This document shows positions 21,620 through 32,951 of a stretch of 64,000 nt of DNA, one piece after another (the first letter of the stretch is position 1; each line of letters opens with the position of its first letter). Under the pieces are notes generated by a model. That model made no database searches, was not told where the DNA came from, and worked only from the letters and a program-made list of their open reading frames with translations. The position numbers and the translations under genes were made by a program. This stretch comes from Nilaparvata lugens (Eukaryota; Arthropoda; Insecta; Hemiptera; Delphacidae): the NCBI RefSeq assembly GCF_014356525.2, contig NC_052508.1, positions 39,345,113 to 39,409,112 of the forward strand, written 5' to 3'.

Positions 21620-21852
21620 CAGTCGTAGTTCAGCGCTCGAGGCGAAAGGTTCGTTTATCGGTTGTGGCTTATCAGCTTTCGTTTTCATTGAATCACGTTT
21701 ATTACTGAATTACGATGTTTCTAAGTTTTTAGGGAATCTTAGTGCATGGCCGCAACTCGGTTAGTTATTTTAAATATTGAGACTTTATTTTTTGGTTGTG
21801 AGTAATTTGCAGTGTGATCATTTGTTTAACATATCCTACTAGACATACAAAA

Positions 21853-22842
21853 ATGAGTTGCGGAGTGTGTAACCAGCAGATGAATCGTGCATTAAAATCA
21901 AAAATAAACTGTTCGAGCTGCAATATTGTGTTCCATGGTGTATGTGTTGAGCTCACCGACAATGATCTGGAATTATTTCAAGGAACAGGACTTGTAAAAA
22001 TTGTTCAAGTGAGTTACGTCGCCAACGTGCCAATTCGGACTCTACTCCAGTAAAATCTATCACAGGTGTAAACAAGCTCAGTGCTCCAGGAAAAACAAAC
22101 ACTAATTTAAGTACCGACAATAATCCACTAACGGTCGATCAATTAAATAGTATATTAACACGGGTTAAGGATGAGTTGCTGGAAAAGTTGGGATCTGATA
22201 TAGCCGCTTGTAGGAAGACCTTGGATGAAAATGCTGCTGAAATTGCTAAACTAAGAGGAACTGTTAGGGAACTACAAAATGAAAATTCAGTTCTGAACGG
22301 AAAAATTAGGGAATTGGAGATGAAAGATGACGATCGGGAGCAATATAGTCGGAGAAATACCCTTGAAGTATACGGTGTTCCGGAGTTGCAGAACGAGGAT
22401 GTGCAGAGTCAGAATACTGGAGATCGGGAAAGCATTGGATGTGAAGCTGGACCGCAGATCGATCGATGCATGTCATCGCCTCCCCAGAAGAAGAGACAAC
22501 ACCGCGCCCGGCATCATTGTTCGTTTTGTCTGTCGAGGAGATAAGGATGCCTTGCTCAAAAAGAGGAAAGAATGTAGAGACTTTTCAACTCAACATATCA
22601 ACATGCAGGGAAATAGTCCAATCTACATAAACCAATCTATAACGGCGGAGAGACGTAAGCTGTTCGGCAGAGCCAAGATGATACAACGGGAGAATGGGTT
22701 TCGACATGTGTGGATCGACCGAGTGGGCCGAATCAAAGTCAGGTACGAGGACGGCGGTCCTGTTAATATTATCAGGTGTGAGGAGGACCTCAACAAGCTC
22801 ACAAATAGAAATAAGGACAATGTCGGTGTAAGTAAGAAATAA
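21853..22842 (+). pseudogene. LINE D ORF1: PHD-like finger, coiled coil, baculovirus FP-like domain
   Basis: The chosen ATG (21853) gives MSCGVCNQQM. The finger reads C-x2-C, then INCSSCNIVFHGVC (C-x2-C-x4-H-x2-C), and after a frameshift near 21990 CKNC, together a C4HC3 PHD-type pattern. A linker is followed by a coiled coil (LGSDIAACRKTLDENAAEIA... to about 22330) and then EQYSRRNTLEVYGVPE. A second frameshift near 22405 leads into SIDACHRLP, GIIVRFVCRGDKDALL, SPIYINQSIT and FRHVWIDRVGRIKVR, the pattern of the FP25K-type C-terminal domain common in insect LINE ORF1 proteins. Such proteins bind element RNA and form the RNP. Two frame breaks disable it. Confidence 0.8.
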
Positions 22843-24059
22843 TATAGATCAATTTCTGTATGAAGAAAATACCAATTATGACACATAAAACCATGATTTG
22901 TTTGTCCAGATTAAGTTAACATTTTAACGTTCAATGAAATAGTTAATTAGAGAGAAGGAGGAGTATTATCATTATAAATTATTTTATTTGAATTTCAGTT
23001 GCAAAGTATGGCTCTTGGCTACGTTTCTTATCACTTTGCTCAAGGTAAATTATTGTTTATTTTGATGAGCTCAAATAGACTATTTTTTATTGCGTATGAC
23101 TGTTGAAATAAATTTAGGAATAATTTCCATTCCGCTATCTTCCAATTATGATAATTATATTATATTCTATACGATAATTATTAATTATATTCTATCAATT
23201 GATAATAATGTATCAATTAAGTGGAAAAGGTTTCAATTGTTTTTTTTTTTTTTTGTTTTGTTTTTTTGCCAATATGCTAGGCCTATTACTTGTAGTAAAG
23301 TAATTACTATTCTTTGCTTTTCAATTTGCTGTAGCCTAGTTAAGAGAGAATAATAACTCCTAATAATGAATCATTATAATTTGAAAATATTTTATCATTA
23401 TGAGAAAAATGATGAATTCTCCTTTCTTATCTACAAGGTATATTTAGTACGCTAGTTGATGAGGATTATTGACACGATTACCTCTGTTGCTACTACTTTC
23501 TGAATCTCAAGAATTGAAGGCCTTTAATATTGATAAAATAATACTTGGATTGAAAATAGATTTCCTGTTTAACATTATCCGATTAATACGCATTGATAAA
23601 AATCAAGATAATGTATTTTTGAAACAATTTTGGTTAGCAAAATCATTTTAAAAATCTTTCGCATGGCAATCCGTATATTAAGTATGTAGGCCTGAATCTG
23701 AAAAAATCTGATCTTTCAGGAAATATTTTCTAACAATTGATTCAATTAAATTAATGCTGATTTCCACTTCTCTGTTTGTCCTTATCATCTCAGTAATATT
23801 ATTTTATTTTATTCAAATGAATTGATCACAGGTTTCTATGCATGAACTAAATTGGTAGGTTTCAAGTCGATGTACATACATTCATTTTGTCTGGACCGGT
23901 AGGCTGGCCATGTCTTGATTCTCTCTGATTTTTATTTTTTTTTCTTTTCATCGGAAAACCGATACTTTTTTCTCTCTATTTTTTCATTTTACTTAAATTT
24001 CTTAACCACTTTGAAATTTCATTTTACAAAATATACGTTTATTCACTTTTCTTACGTTT
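22843..24059. other. AT-rich spacer between LINE D ORF1 and ORF2
   Basis: Holds poly-T runs (about 23240-23265 and 23930-23945) and no supported ORF. It may be an inter-ORF region enlarged by an unrecognised insertion. Confidence 0.4.
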
Positions 24060-27012
24060 ATGTCTGATTGGGATATTGACGACCTTATAGGGTTTCACGA
24101 TACAATCGAAGTAAATGATGTTTTCAGTTTTTTACCTCACCAGTTTGGGAGTGTTGGCGTGGAATTAAATATTCTACACACCAACATCAGAAGCATTAAT
24201 AAAAATTTTGAGGAATTGGTGCACTACATAGGTAATATAAAGTTTCGCTTCAATGTGATTGCATTAACCGAGACGTGGATCACAGACGATGCTTGCTTCA
24301 ATTATAACTTAGATGGTTACAATGTTTTTCATGCTAATAGTAAACACTCGAAATGTGATGGATTATGCTTGTTCATTGAAAATAATATCAAAACTGAGCT
24401 TATTAATGTCCATATTGAAGAAGCTAACTGTATTGGTATGGCTTGCTGGATTAATGACGTGAATTATTTAATAATTACAATATATCGTTCTCCATCCCTC
24501 AACTTAAAAACTTTTATCGAAAGTCTAGACGAATTTCTGAAAAGTATGAAAGATATTTACAACATAATAGTATTGGGTGATATGAATTTAAATATTCTTG
24601 CTAATAATAGCCTTTCAAATGAATATTTGAGCACAATGCATATTAATGGTTTCAAATCTTTTATCAATAAACCAACTAGGTCTGTAAATGGCATCAGTAC
24701 TTGTATCGATCACATATTTTACAAGGGAGGAGAGAATAATAATAATAATAATGTTGTTAGAGGGACTATTCTGAAAACAAATATTACGGACCATTTTAGT
24801 GTTTCGCTGCATTTCAATAGGAATATTAATGAGGAACCAGCACATATCGATGTAGGATCAAAAAGCATAATTGATTATGTAAATCTAATCTCTGATTTAC
24901 AAAAAGAATCATGGAAAGAGATATATGATTCAATGGATATTGACGAGATGGTGGACTACTTTGTTAAAAAACTAACAGACCTAACTCATGCTAGAACTAA
25001 AACCATAAAAATAAGTAACAAGAAAAAACCTATAAAAAATGGATTACTCCAGCCTTAGTCGCGTCAATACGGGAGAGAGATAAATTACATAGAAAATTAT
25101 TAAAAGAACCCAATAACTTAGAATTGATAAATCAATATAAGAGATACAGAAATACACTCAATACTCTGATAAAAAAAAGCAAGATTGATTATTTTAACTG
25201 TAAATTCGAGGAACACAAAAACGATTCTAAAAAAACCTGGAAATACATTAATGAACTACTCGACTTGAAAAAAATTCAAAATCAATAAATCTAGATGCTA
25301 CTACTCTTAATAAATATTTCGCTGGTGTTGGAGAATCGTTCGCTAAAAAGATAACCGATAATACAGACAATATAGAGATTCCCAAGTCAATAGCAAATCC
25401 TAATGTAAAAAGTATCTTCCTCATTCCCACAAACGATTATGAAATAGAGTTATTAATAGATCAACTCAAGAATAAATTTACACCAGGTGTTGATAACTTT
25501 ACAGGACCTTTCCTCAAAAAAATATCACCCTCTATAACCTCACCTTTAGTTCATATATTTAACAAATGTTTAAGCGAAGGATATTTCCCTAAAAAATTCA
25601 AAGAAGCTAAAATTATACCATTACCAAAAACTGGAGACCTTGGAAACCCGGATAGTTACAGACCGATTAGTTTAATGAGTAATATTTCTAAAATACTAGA
25701 AAAAATTTTGAAAATCAGATTAATGAGTTTCCTAGATAAACATAAAATCATTGACAACAATCAATATGGTTTCCAAGCAAATAGTTCAACCAAAGATGCG
25801 GTAATCCATCTCAACAATATAATTTTTGATAACTTTAATAGAAACAAAAAAACACTGGCTATTTTTATGGACTTATCCAAGGCCTTTGATACAGTTCCTC
25901 ACAACATACTCCTCTATAAACTGGACAGGGTGGGTGTAAGAGGTTCTGTGAATAAGTTATTCTCAAGTTACTTGTCGAATAGGAAACAGTATCTCACTTT
26001 AAATGGACAGACATACATCAGTTATACCTCTCAGTTCGGTACTCCTCAAGGGATAGTACTATCTCCGATTTTGTTTCTCATCTATGTAAACGACCTGTTA
26101 AAATTAAACCTTGAAAATTGTACTATTTTATCTTTCGCCAACGATACAACTTTGATTTTCAGCGGAGACACATGGGAAGAAACGTTCAAAGTTGCAAATA
26201 ATGGTTTGAAAATAGTTCAACAATGGCTTGAAGATCATATACTAACCCTAAATGCAAAGAAAACTAAATATATAACTTTCTCACGCACCGTAATTGGTCA
26301 ACCATCAATAGATCTTGAACTTTCCATAAAAAAATCAAAGAAAAATAGCAATGGCACCCAAATAATGAATGAGGTCGCCCACGAAAATATACCTTTGGAA
26401 AGAGTGCAATCTATAAAATATCTTGGTATTTTTGTAGATCGCCATATCAAATGGAACATTCACCTAGAGTACATCTGCTCAAAATTGAAATATCTCATCT
26501 ATATTTTCTATAAAATAAATAAAATTAAAAACAGGGAGATAATAAGAAAAATTTATTTTGCATATGCACATTCCTTATTCCAATATATCATTGAGGTGTG
26601 GGGTGGAGCTTTTGATACGCACTTGAGAAAACTGTTTGTCCTCCAAAAACATATCATAAGAGCAGCTCTAGGGAGACCACGTTTGTACCCAAGCCGAGAT
26701 ATTTTTATTGAACTTGATGTACCAACATTGAGGCAAACGTTCATGAAAACCGTAATACTCTACATAAACAAGAATCACTCTCTATTTTCAGCTTGCACTA
26801 CCCCTTACAATATGCGAGTAAATCATTTCAATAGATACAATATGCATTTGATCAAGCTCACTACATGTAGGCATCAATTCTTTTATTACTGTAATCTTTT
26901 CATTAACTTAGTTCTGTCAAATTTCATTATAGAAAAACCAACTGGTAAATATCACAAAACTGTGGAAGAGTGGATAAACAGGAATTTCTTTTTTAAATTA
27001 ACGCTACAATAG
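24060..27012 (+). pseudogene. LINE D ORF2: endonuclease and reverse transcriptase
   Basis: Starts at ATG 24060 (MSDWDIDDLIGFHD). Endonuclease: LHTNIRSINKNFEEL (Asn), LTETWI (Glu), IYRSPS, LGDMNLNIL, TCIDHIF and NITDHFSV (SDH-type His present). An (AAT)n run in 24737-24751 encodes an Asn stretch. Frameshifts near 25035 and 25285 break the connector. The RT runs from about 25440: FTPGVDNF, SYRPISLMS, QYGFQANSST, IFMDLSKAFDTVPH (motif A), FGTPQGIVLSPILF (motif B), then SFANDTTLIF in place of F-A-D-D: the first catalytic Asp is Asn. Thumb and C-terminus are open to TAG at 27010-27012. Inactive, but only lightly decayed. Confidence 0.87.
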
Positions 27013-27070
27013 ATTCAGTTACTCTTAAGTATTCTTTAGTTATTTGTAAGTTTTTGATGATGTTCAATCA

Positions 27071-27600
27071 TATATAATTATTTAAAAAGCCAAATAGAAT
27101 AAGTATTCTACAAATTTTAGTTAAGCGCTAAGCTTGTTAAATCTAATAATGTAAACTCACTGCTGGCTCTCAAGTTCTAATTATGCCAGCAGTCACCAAA
27201 ATAAAGATAAATTAAGTTTTGATCTAATAATTAAGTTTAAGTTTTGCTTATTTGTTTAACACTTTGTAACTTAATATATTGTAATATTGTAATTTTGTTT
27301 TGGCAATAAATTTCAATTTCAATTTCAATTTCAATATATATAATTATTTAAAAAGCCAAATAGAATAAGTATTCTACAAATTTTAGTTAAGCGCTAAGCT
27401 TGTTAAATCTAATAATGTAAACTCACTGCTGGCTCTCAAGTTCTAATTATGCCAGCAGTCACCAAAATAAAGATAAATTAAGTTTTGATCTAATAATTAA
27501 GTTTAAGTTTTGTTATTTGTTTAACACTTTGTAACTTAATATATTGTAATATTGTAATTTTGTTTTGGCAATAAATTTCAATTTCAATTTCAATTTCAAT
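27071..27600 (+). repeat. Tandem duplication of the LINE D 3' terminus (period 266 bp)
   Basis: TTTAAAAAGCC at 27081 recurs at 27347, and the sequence from there to the (TTTCAA)n tail is repeated almost exactly. The only difference I find is GTTTTGCTTATT against GTTTTGTTATT. Each copy carries the hairpin CTGCTGGC...GCCAGCAG, an AATAAA and a tail with about four TTTCAA units. The join runs from the tail of copy 1 straight into ATATATAATT of copy 2. Confidence 0.92.
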
Positions 27601-27602
27601 AT

Positions 27603-27648
<46 letters not shown>

Positions 27649-27668
27649 ATATTATATATATATATATC
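27597..27668. repeat. (TA)n microsatellite
   Basis: Dinucleotide TA with a few TT or AA interruptions, grown from the ATATAT at the end of the second LINE D tail. Confidence 0.92.
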
Positions 27669-28171
27669 TTTATGAATTATCAGTATTATATTATTGCGAA
27701 AGCTCCTGTCTGAGCCTATGAAGATTTTAGTGAGATTATATCCTAGGAAAACCACGACCAGATTTTATAATTATCAACATAACTCTCATGCTCTACCGAT
27801 TGACGCCAAGCAAGAGGCTAAGCGTTATTCCACCAAAACTAACGTGACAAAATATAAGTGACAATGAAGTTACACGATAATAATTTTAAACAATATTCCT
27901 TCAGAATTGCTCATAGTCCAGTAATTGGAAGACGATTTTTGACCCCGCAGTTCTGTTTAGGGTGGTAAGGAGGTGAACATATAAAAATTCCTCACCCCTA
28001 CCCCCTGTGCTAAGAGGGTGAGGATGGTTCTAAGGCTCCATTTTTGGTTTCTCACATATAACTCGAAAATTATGTATCTTTAGGACATAACTGTTCTATA
28101 CAAAATTGAAGCTTATGTAATTTCCAATAGTATTGATATGTCAACTTTTTCTATTCTTTTTTTTTTAGTTT
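27669..28171. other. Non-coding, probably part of a dispersed repeat
   Basis: No ORF is supported. A stretch at 27940-28060 with CCTCACCCCTACCCCCTG is atypically GC-rich and leads into the 52-bp repeated block, so this is likely the body of that repeat. Confidence 0.45.
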
Positions 28172-28223
28172 TCGAAATATCCACTTTTGAATGTGTGCCA
28201 TTTCTGAAAAATACCACGTTATC
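28172..28223 (+). repeat. 52-bp repeat, inverted identical copy of 21568-21619
   Basis: Exact reverse complement of 21568-21619 over 52 bases. It is the right-hand partner of a pair flanking 6.5 kb that contains LINE D. Confidence 0.85.
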
Positions 28224-29785
28224 CTCCATTGTTTCACTTCATTGATCATATGCATTTATCTGCATGTAGCTTCGACATCAACTTGCTGTTGCTTGTCGAT
28301 TTGGATAATCCTATTTCATATATAAACTTCTCAAATCAGAGCATGATAAATTGACAAATCAATAATTAAATATATATTAATTTCTATAGTTTCCAATAAA
28401 TATACATATATATCTCAGGGTGCAAGATTTGGCACCTGACGGAAATAGATAGATCAATTTATCTAATGAATCAGAGCTACATTATATTATCACAAATTAT
28501 ATTATAAAATTAATGATCATATGAACATTTGTATTATCAGCTTAGAACTTAGTATTCTTTTTGATTGGTGTATCTTTTGATATATGAATTGACTCGTTAC
28601 TATTCAATAAAATATTTCTTATACCATTTTGAAACTTGTGCAAGTATTTTTATTAATTTCTTATTTTTTAAAACCTTTTCAACGAGCTAGCTTTTATTCC
28701 TTATTTCATTCGAAGCACTGAGGGGGCCCTATCACTATTTTAAATAGTATTCACTCACGTGCTGGATTTTCTATAAGCTGCTGATGGCGATCCAAACTCC
28801 TGGTGGTCCTGGATTATTGGTGGCCGAAGTCGTCTCTTCCAAGGGATTAACAAATATTTAAATGACTTTTGCTTTACTATAGCATCACAAAGTCTTATAA
28901 AAAATTAATAATTCGATTTAACTTTAAGTTACAAAAAGGTACAGTAAGATATTGCGCTCCACAATTTTTGGTGACATCTCATGGTGGTGGTTGGCAGGCA
29001 AGTGGGGAAGTTCTCCTTTCTATTTCACAATTTTCACTTCCGACTTGCAAATTTACATAAAATTTAAATAATCTGTTCCTCCGCCATTCAAGGCTCAAAT
29101 AGTTCGGGCCAATCTATTAAATTATGACTTATGTTAAACCTCTGATAATTTATCTGCCTTCGGGCCATATCCAAAACATAAACTGAACAACAATAATTCA
29201 CAAACTCTTATCATTTATAGAAATATATACAAATATATTTGAATCGGCTCACTATTACCGCCCATCAATTGCTACCATTTGATTGGTTCATGCAAATTAT
29301 TATAGTATACATGCGCCTACGAACCTCCTACTTCCTTAATACATTAAATTATTTTTGTCTGGGTTTTTTAATACGTTTATTACATGCAAAGTAATTTTCT
29401 AAAGATTATAGGTTGTTTCTCATATCATAACAATTAGCCATGTGGATTTTTGGTTCCTCTGGTTGCATACCATTCAGTTACAATAAATTTCTGCCAAGGT
29501 GTCTGGCTAGATTCTACGTTATGCGACTCAGTCGATCATTAGGTCGCCGATCAATAGATGTTTTACGCCTAACCTCAAATTTTCAATATTTTATATAATA
29601 TTATATAAGTAGCAAAATTATTTCCATTCCTATTCGGCCGTTATAAATTTAGCCATGATGCTAACTGCACACTTAGACCTATACATTCCTTTCAAGTAGG
29701 GATTTTTATTCACCCATCAGAATTTTGCTTCGTTACAATTTTTAGTCAAAAACTATACCCTTCATCTGGATCCAATTAAGATGGT
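28224..29785. other. Non-coding; no feature recognised
   Basis: AT-rich with scattered moderately GC-rich blocks (28770-28850, 28960-29010). I looked for paired LTRs and a primer-binding site and could not support them. Confidence 0.4.
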
Positions 29786-29859
29786 TCAGATAGCTGAATA
29801 CTTTACTTGGAAATGAATTAATGGTTTTATATTAATATCAATAAATTCATGGTATACAT

Positions 29860-30010
29860 GAGTGGTACTACCACTACTACCACTTGTAGTGGATAAAAGC
29901 GGATTAGGAGGCTCACTCTCTCCAAGAGGCACAAGAAAGAAATTGGAAATATCGTTGAATACAATGAATAGGAGAGGTGATACGGTATTTTTCCGGCTTA
30001 AGGCCTGAGC
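29860..30010 (-). pseudogene. Possible reverse-transcriptase motif B remnant
   Basis: On the minus strand (about 29990-29930) the reading NTVSPLLFIVFNDISNFF resembles the x-S-P-L-L-F-x-x-x-x-x-D-I motif that follows motif B in LINE reverse transcriptases. It continues as a low-complexity Ser/Thr stretch from CCACTAC repeats. No other RT motif is present. It could be a LINE relic or coincidence. Confidence 0.3.
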
Positions 30011-30568
30011 ATAGAGTTTGCTTCCGTATTGTTGGTGCATCAGGTGCAGTGAGAATTCCCGTCGTTGGGGTGTTTCCAACCAGAAAGGGGGAGTTAACCC
30101 TGCGGGAGGGGAGACTGACTTATCCCGAAGTTCAAGGCTCCGGGATAGATTGGTGTTAGTTCTCATTCAACTGAACACGAGCAATGGAAACATGATTCAC
30201 AATGAGGAAAGAGTTGTTGCCTTTTTCAGCAGATGGCGACAATGATGAGTTGGTGGCTTGTGAATGAGCTTGAATCATAGCTATTGTTGGAATTGTAAAA
30301 CAATCTACTATATTAAATAATCTACTAGTAATCCTAGAAGATGAAATCCAGATACTTAATTCTATATTCATCTTGAGTAATCCGATTCATCTAGATACTG
30401 AATCTAATACATGAACATCCTCTGAGACAACAACCGCGAGTTGCAAAATATTAAATCGATTCATGTGACTTGACTGCTTGTTAGTTGAGAAATCACTGGA
30501 ACTCCAATCCCACACGATATAATTCTCAATTGTGGAATTCAAAATTATTGCTTCATCATTGTAGTTGA

Positions 30569-30579
30569 CTATATATAAG
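30569..30579 (+). promoter_or_regulatory. TATA-box-like element upstream of the 30.9-kb exon candidate
   Basis: CTATATATAAG lies about 300 bp upstream of the ATG at 30879. A transcription start about 30 bases downstream would fall near 30605-30615. TATA-like strings are frequent in AT-rich DNA, so this counts only together with the exon candidate. Confidence 0.25.
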
Positions 30580-30878
30580 AAAACCCTTGACCCTTTTCCC
30601 TGAATTTCTTATCACTGCCTGTTAATCACTGCCTGCTAATCACTGTTAGCATGTTATCATATTTTGGAACTAGAAAGCTGAAAAATTCGTAGTTTGTTAT
30701 ATGCTGCATCAATACACAAGCTATATTGATTGAAGTTTAGTGGGAAATACTTCAGACAAGGGGTCCGACGATCAGTATTGGCAGTCGGTACCTTTTCTAG
30801 CTCCGTGATTATTTTAGCTTGCTATTAGTACGTTACAGCTAGAAACAGTTGTCAAATCCCAATTCTTCCGATCAAGCG

Positions 30879-31092
30879 ATGGCGAAAATAACATCGGGGC
30901 GTGACTGCAATTGCTCTGCGTGTTTATCTATGCAGATCAGAACAGTCCGGCGGTCGGCACCATCCAGCCCAAAGGTGTCCATCTTCTTCAGAGAGTTTAA
31001 CACAACAGAGGTGGACATCCTTTGTTGTGACAAAGCGTCAAGAGTCTACAACGACAATAAAGGTTGTGCAAGAAGGTTAGAGGGTGGTGCAG
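30879..31092 (+). CDS. Candidate host coding exon, unknown protein
   Basis: From ATG 30879 an open frame of 71 codons (MAKITSGRDCNCSACLSMQI, then RTVRRSAPSSPKVSIFFREF) ends at GTGCAG|GTGAGG, a strong splice-donor match, at 31092/31093. The segment has balanced base composition, clearly richer in GC than its flanks, and codon-like sequence with several Cys (CNCSAC, ILCC). An acceptor-like TTACAG lies at about 30838. The frame stays open to 31295, but the part after the donor turns into pyrimidine-rich low complexity. I do not recognise the protein and see no following exon; it may be a first coding exon. Confidence 0.4.
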
Positions 31093-32587
31093 GTGAGGGG
31101 GGTCAAGTTCATCATGAGAGAAGAGAATTGTCTCTGTTGTCATTTGACGGAAAAGTGACCCATTGCACCCTCCTACCCCCCTCCCTTTTGTTGACCCTCT
31201 TGACCCCTTCGCTCGTTTCCATTCGTTCTAATTGGAAAGATCTGAGCATCTCTTTTCCTATTGTTTTTTCCTTTCTTTTTCCCTCGTCGTTTTAAGCCCG
31301 AAAAATCTGTAGGGCCAGTAATTGCTGTTCTCGTTACGACAGCGGACTTCATCAGCTTCCACTAATTGATTCAGATGAGCGGATTTTTACTCATGAGATT
31401 TTGAAACACAATCCTCCCATCAGACTCTTGGTCTGTTGGATAAATATGCATGAATCGCTAATGAGTACATTGTTCAATTCAAAGATTTTTACTGGCCGGT
31501 GAGAAGGAATGATTTATTTGATTAATGATTAAATGGATTTGGAATAAATGAATTGAGTAAGCCTTCTTCGAAAAAACTTGATCATAGAAAACTGGAACTT
31601 AAAAACGAGAATGAAGTGAAGAGTAAGGTTATTGCAGTTTGGAACCTCGATTCGATTTCCATATATTCATTAATGTAATGAACATAGCCTAATAAAGTAT
31701 AAAAATCATACATATGAAACTGGAATAATATGAGGCTCTATTAAACCATATTTTTCATCCCATCCGCGCGATTGTTATTTTGAAGAAGCGTTTAAGTCTG
31801 TAAATTTGACGGTTGAAAGGTTGAAAAATAGAGGAATGAGGATGAAAGAATTCAGTTGGAGAGTTGAACGAGCTGTACTGTAATATGTATGTGAAGATTC
31901 GCGGTAGTGAAATGGGAGCTCTTCAATTAGTGATAATGTTTTTCTTCTATCGGAGGTTTCCATGGAACAAGAATTCTCCGGGAAATATGCGGAATGAGAT
32001 TACATTATTGATGCTTTATTTGTGTGGCGGAGCTGTGAAAACATTCTATATAAACAAACACGACTCCAGCCACAACACACTCTTGTGTATACAGTGCAGT
32101 GTACATGCCCCATATGAGATATGCATATTATATTATGCGACAAGGCTTCATCTGCTAGGTGGCAATACCTGCTACCCTGAAATTTCATTTTTACAAGAAT
32201 TTTACATTCTGCTTGTATGCGTCAACTCTAGAGAGCAATGAGTGATTCTGAATGAATTCACACTAAATTTTCAACTAAGCATGAGAATGTGCTCAAAATA
32301 TTTAATCTCGACTCATTTTCATTTCATAGAAATCTGAAGCGATCCAATCCGTAGATCTCTAGATAACAGAGATAACCGTGATGCAGAATGAACAAAGAAT
32401 AAAAAGTTCCACATAAACCAGAACTATGGAATGATGTAAAATAAGATGTGAGCTTTTGATGGGAGCAGCGATTAATATTGCCTCATAGTCTAGGAGAGAT
32501 TCATAACAACCATATGAGGAGTTCCAATCTATAGTCATAATATACTGAAAATCTGACTTTACTCTATCAGTAACGCGTTTTAATGAG
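31093..32587. other. Non-coding; no feature recognised
   Basis: A pyrimidine-rich stretch (31150-31290) follows the exon candidate. The rest is AT-rich; ORFs at 31864-32241 and its shadow show no family features. Confidence 0.4.
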
Positions 32588-32850
32588 AGTGATCCGTGGT
32601 CTAGTGGATAGAGTGCTTGCGTAGCAGCATAGAGATCCCGGGCTCAAACCATCTCATTACCAAAAGTTTTTTAACCAGATCATTCCCGTGTTATCGGTTG
32701 GGCACGTTTAACTGTCGGTCCCGGCTGAAGTATAACAGTCGTAAGGCCCATTGATGGCTTAAATTATATATTCGTGCGGTGGGACCTTCCCGCAAGGGAC
32801 TCCCCACCAACAAAAGCCATACGAATTTACTTTTTGGTTGATTGGATTGT
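32588..32850 (+). mobile_element. tRNA-derived SINE
   Basis: The head resembles a tRNA gene: GTGATCCGTGGTCTAGTGG with a pol III A box (TGGTCTAGTGG, 32597-32607) and, 34 bases on, a B box (GGCTCAAACC, 32641-32650). The acceptor stem cannot fold and the 3' half of a tRNA is absent. Instead a tRNA-unrelated body follows (GTCGGTCCCGGCTGAAGTA near 32715, then GGGACCTTCCCGCAAGGGAC near 32781), ending near AAAGCCATACGAATTTAC. Being pol III-transcribed and non-coding, it would depend on LINE machinery in trans. Target-site duplications were not resolved. Confidence 0.85.
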
Positions 32851-32951
32851 TGAAAAATGCATCCTAGTTTCTCCATAGATTTGCATTCTATTATTCCATG
32901 ATAATAATAAGACATTCATAATCTACTCCAATATATTGATAATATTGTAAT

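Larger units (their letters stand above)
21620..27600 (+). mobile_element. LINE D: nearly full-length CR1/Jockey-like retrotransposon
   Basis: A 5' UTR of about 230 bp leads to ORF1 (21853-22842: PHD-like finger, coiled coil, FP-like domain), a spacer of 1.2 kb, ORF2 (24060-27012: endonuclease and RT), and a 3' UTR with hairpin and a (TTTCAA)n-type tail. The 3' terminal 266 bp are present twice in tandem. The 1.2-kb spacer is long for this kind of element, so ORF1 and ORF2 could belong to two adjacent insertions; the same orientation and similar decay make a single element more likely. Confidence 0.75.

Noticed and set aside
28600..29700. Gypsy-type LTR with primer-binding site (near GGTGACATC at 28968)
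   Set aside because: No second LTR copy, no TG...CA boundary pair and no gag or pol frames nearby.
32588..32660. Functional tRNA gene
   Set aside because: A and B boxes are present, but the acceptor stem and 3' half are not; it continues into a SINE body.
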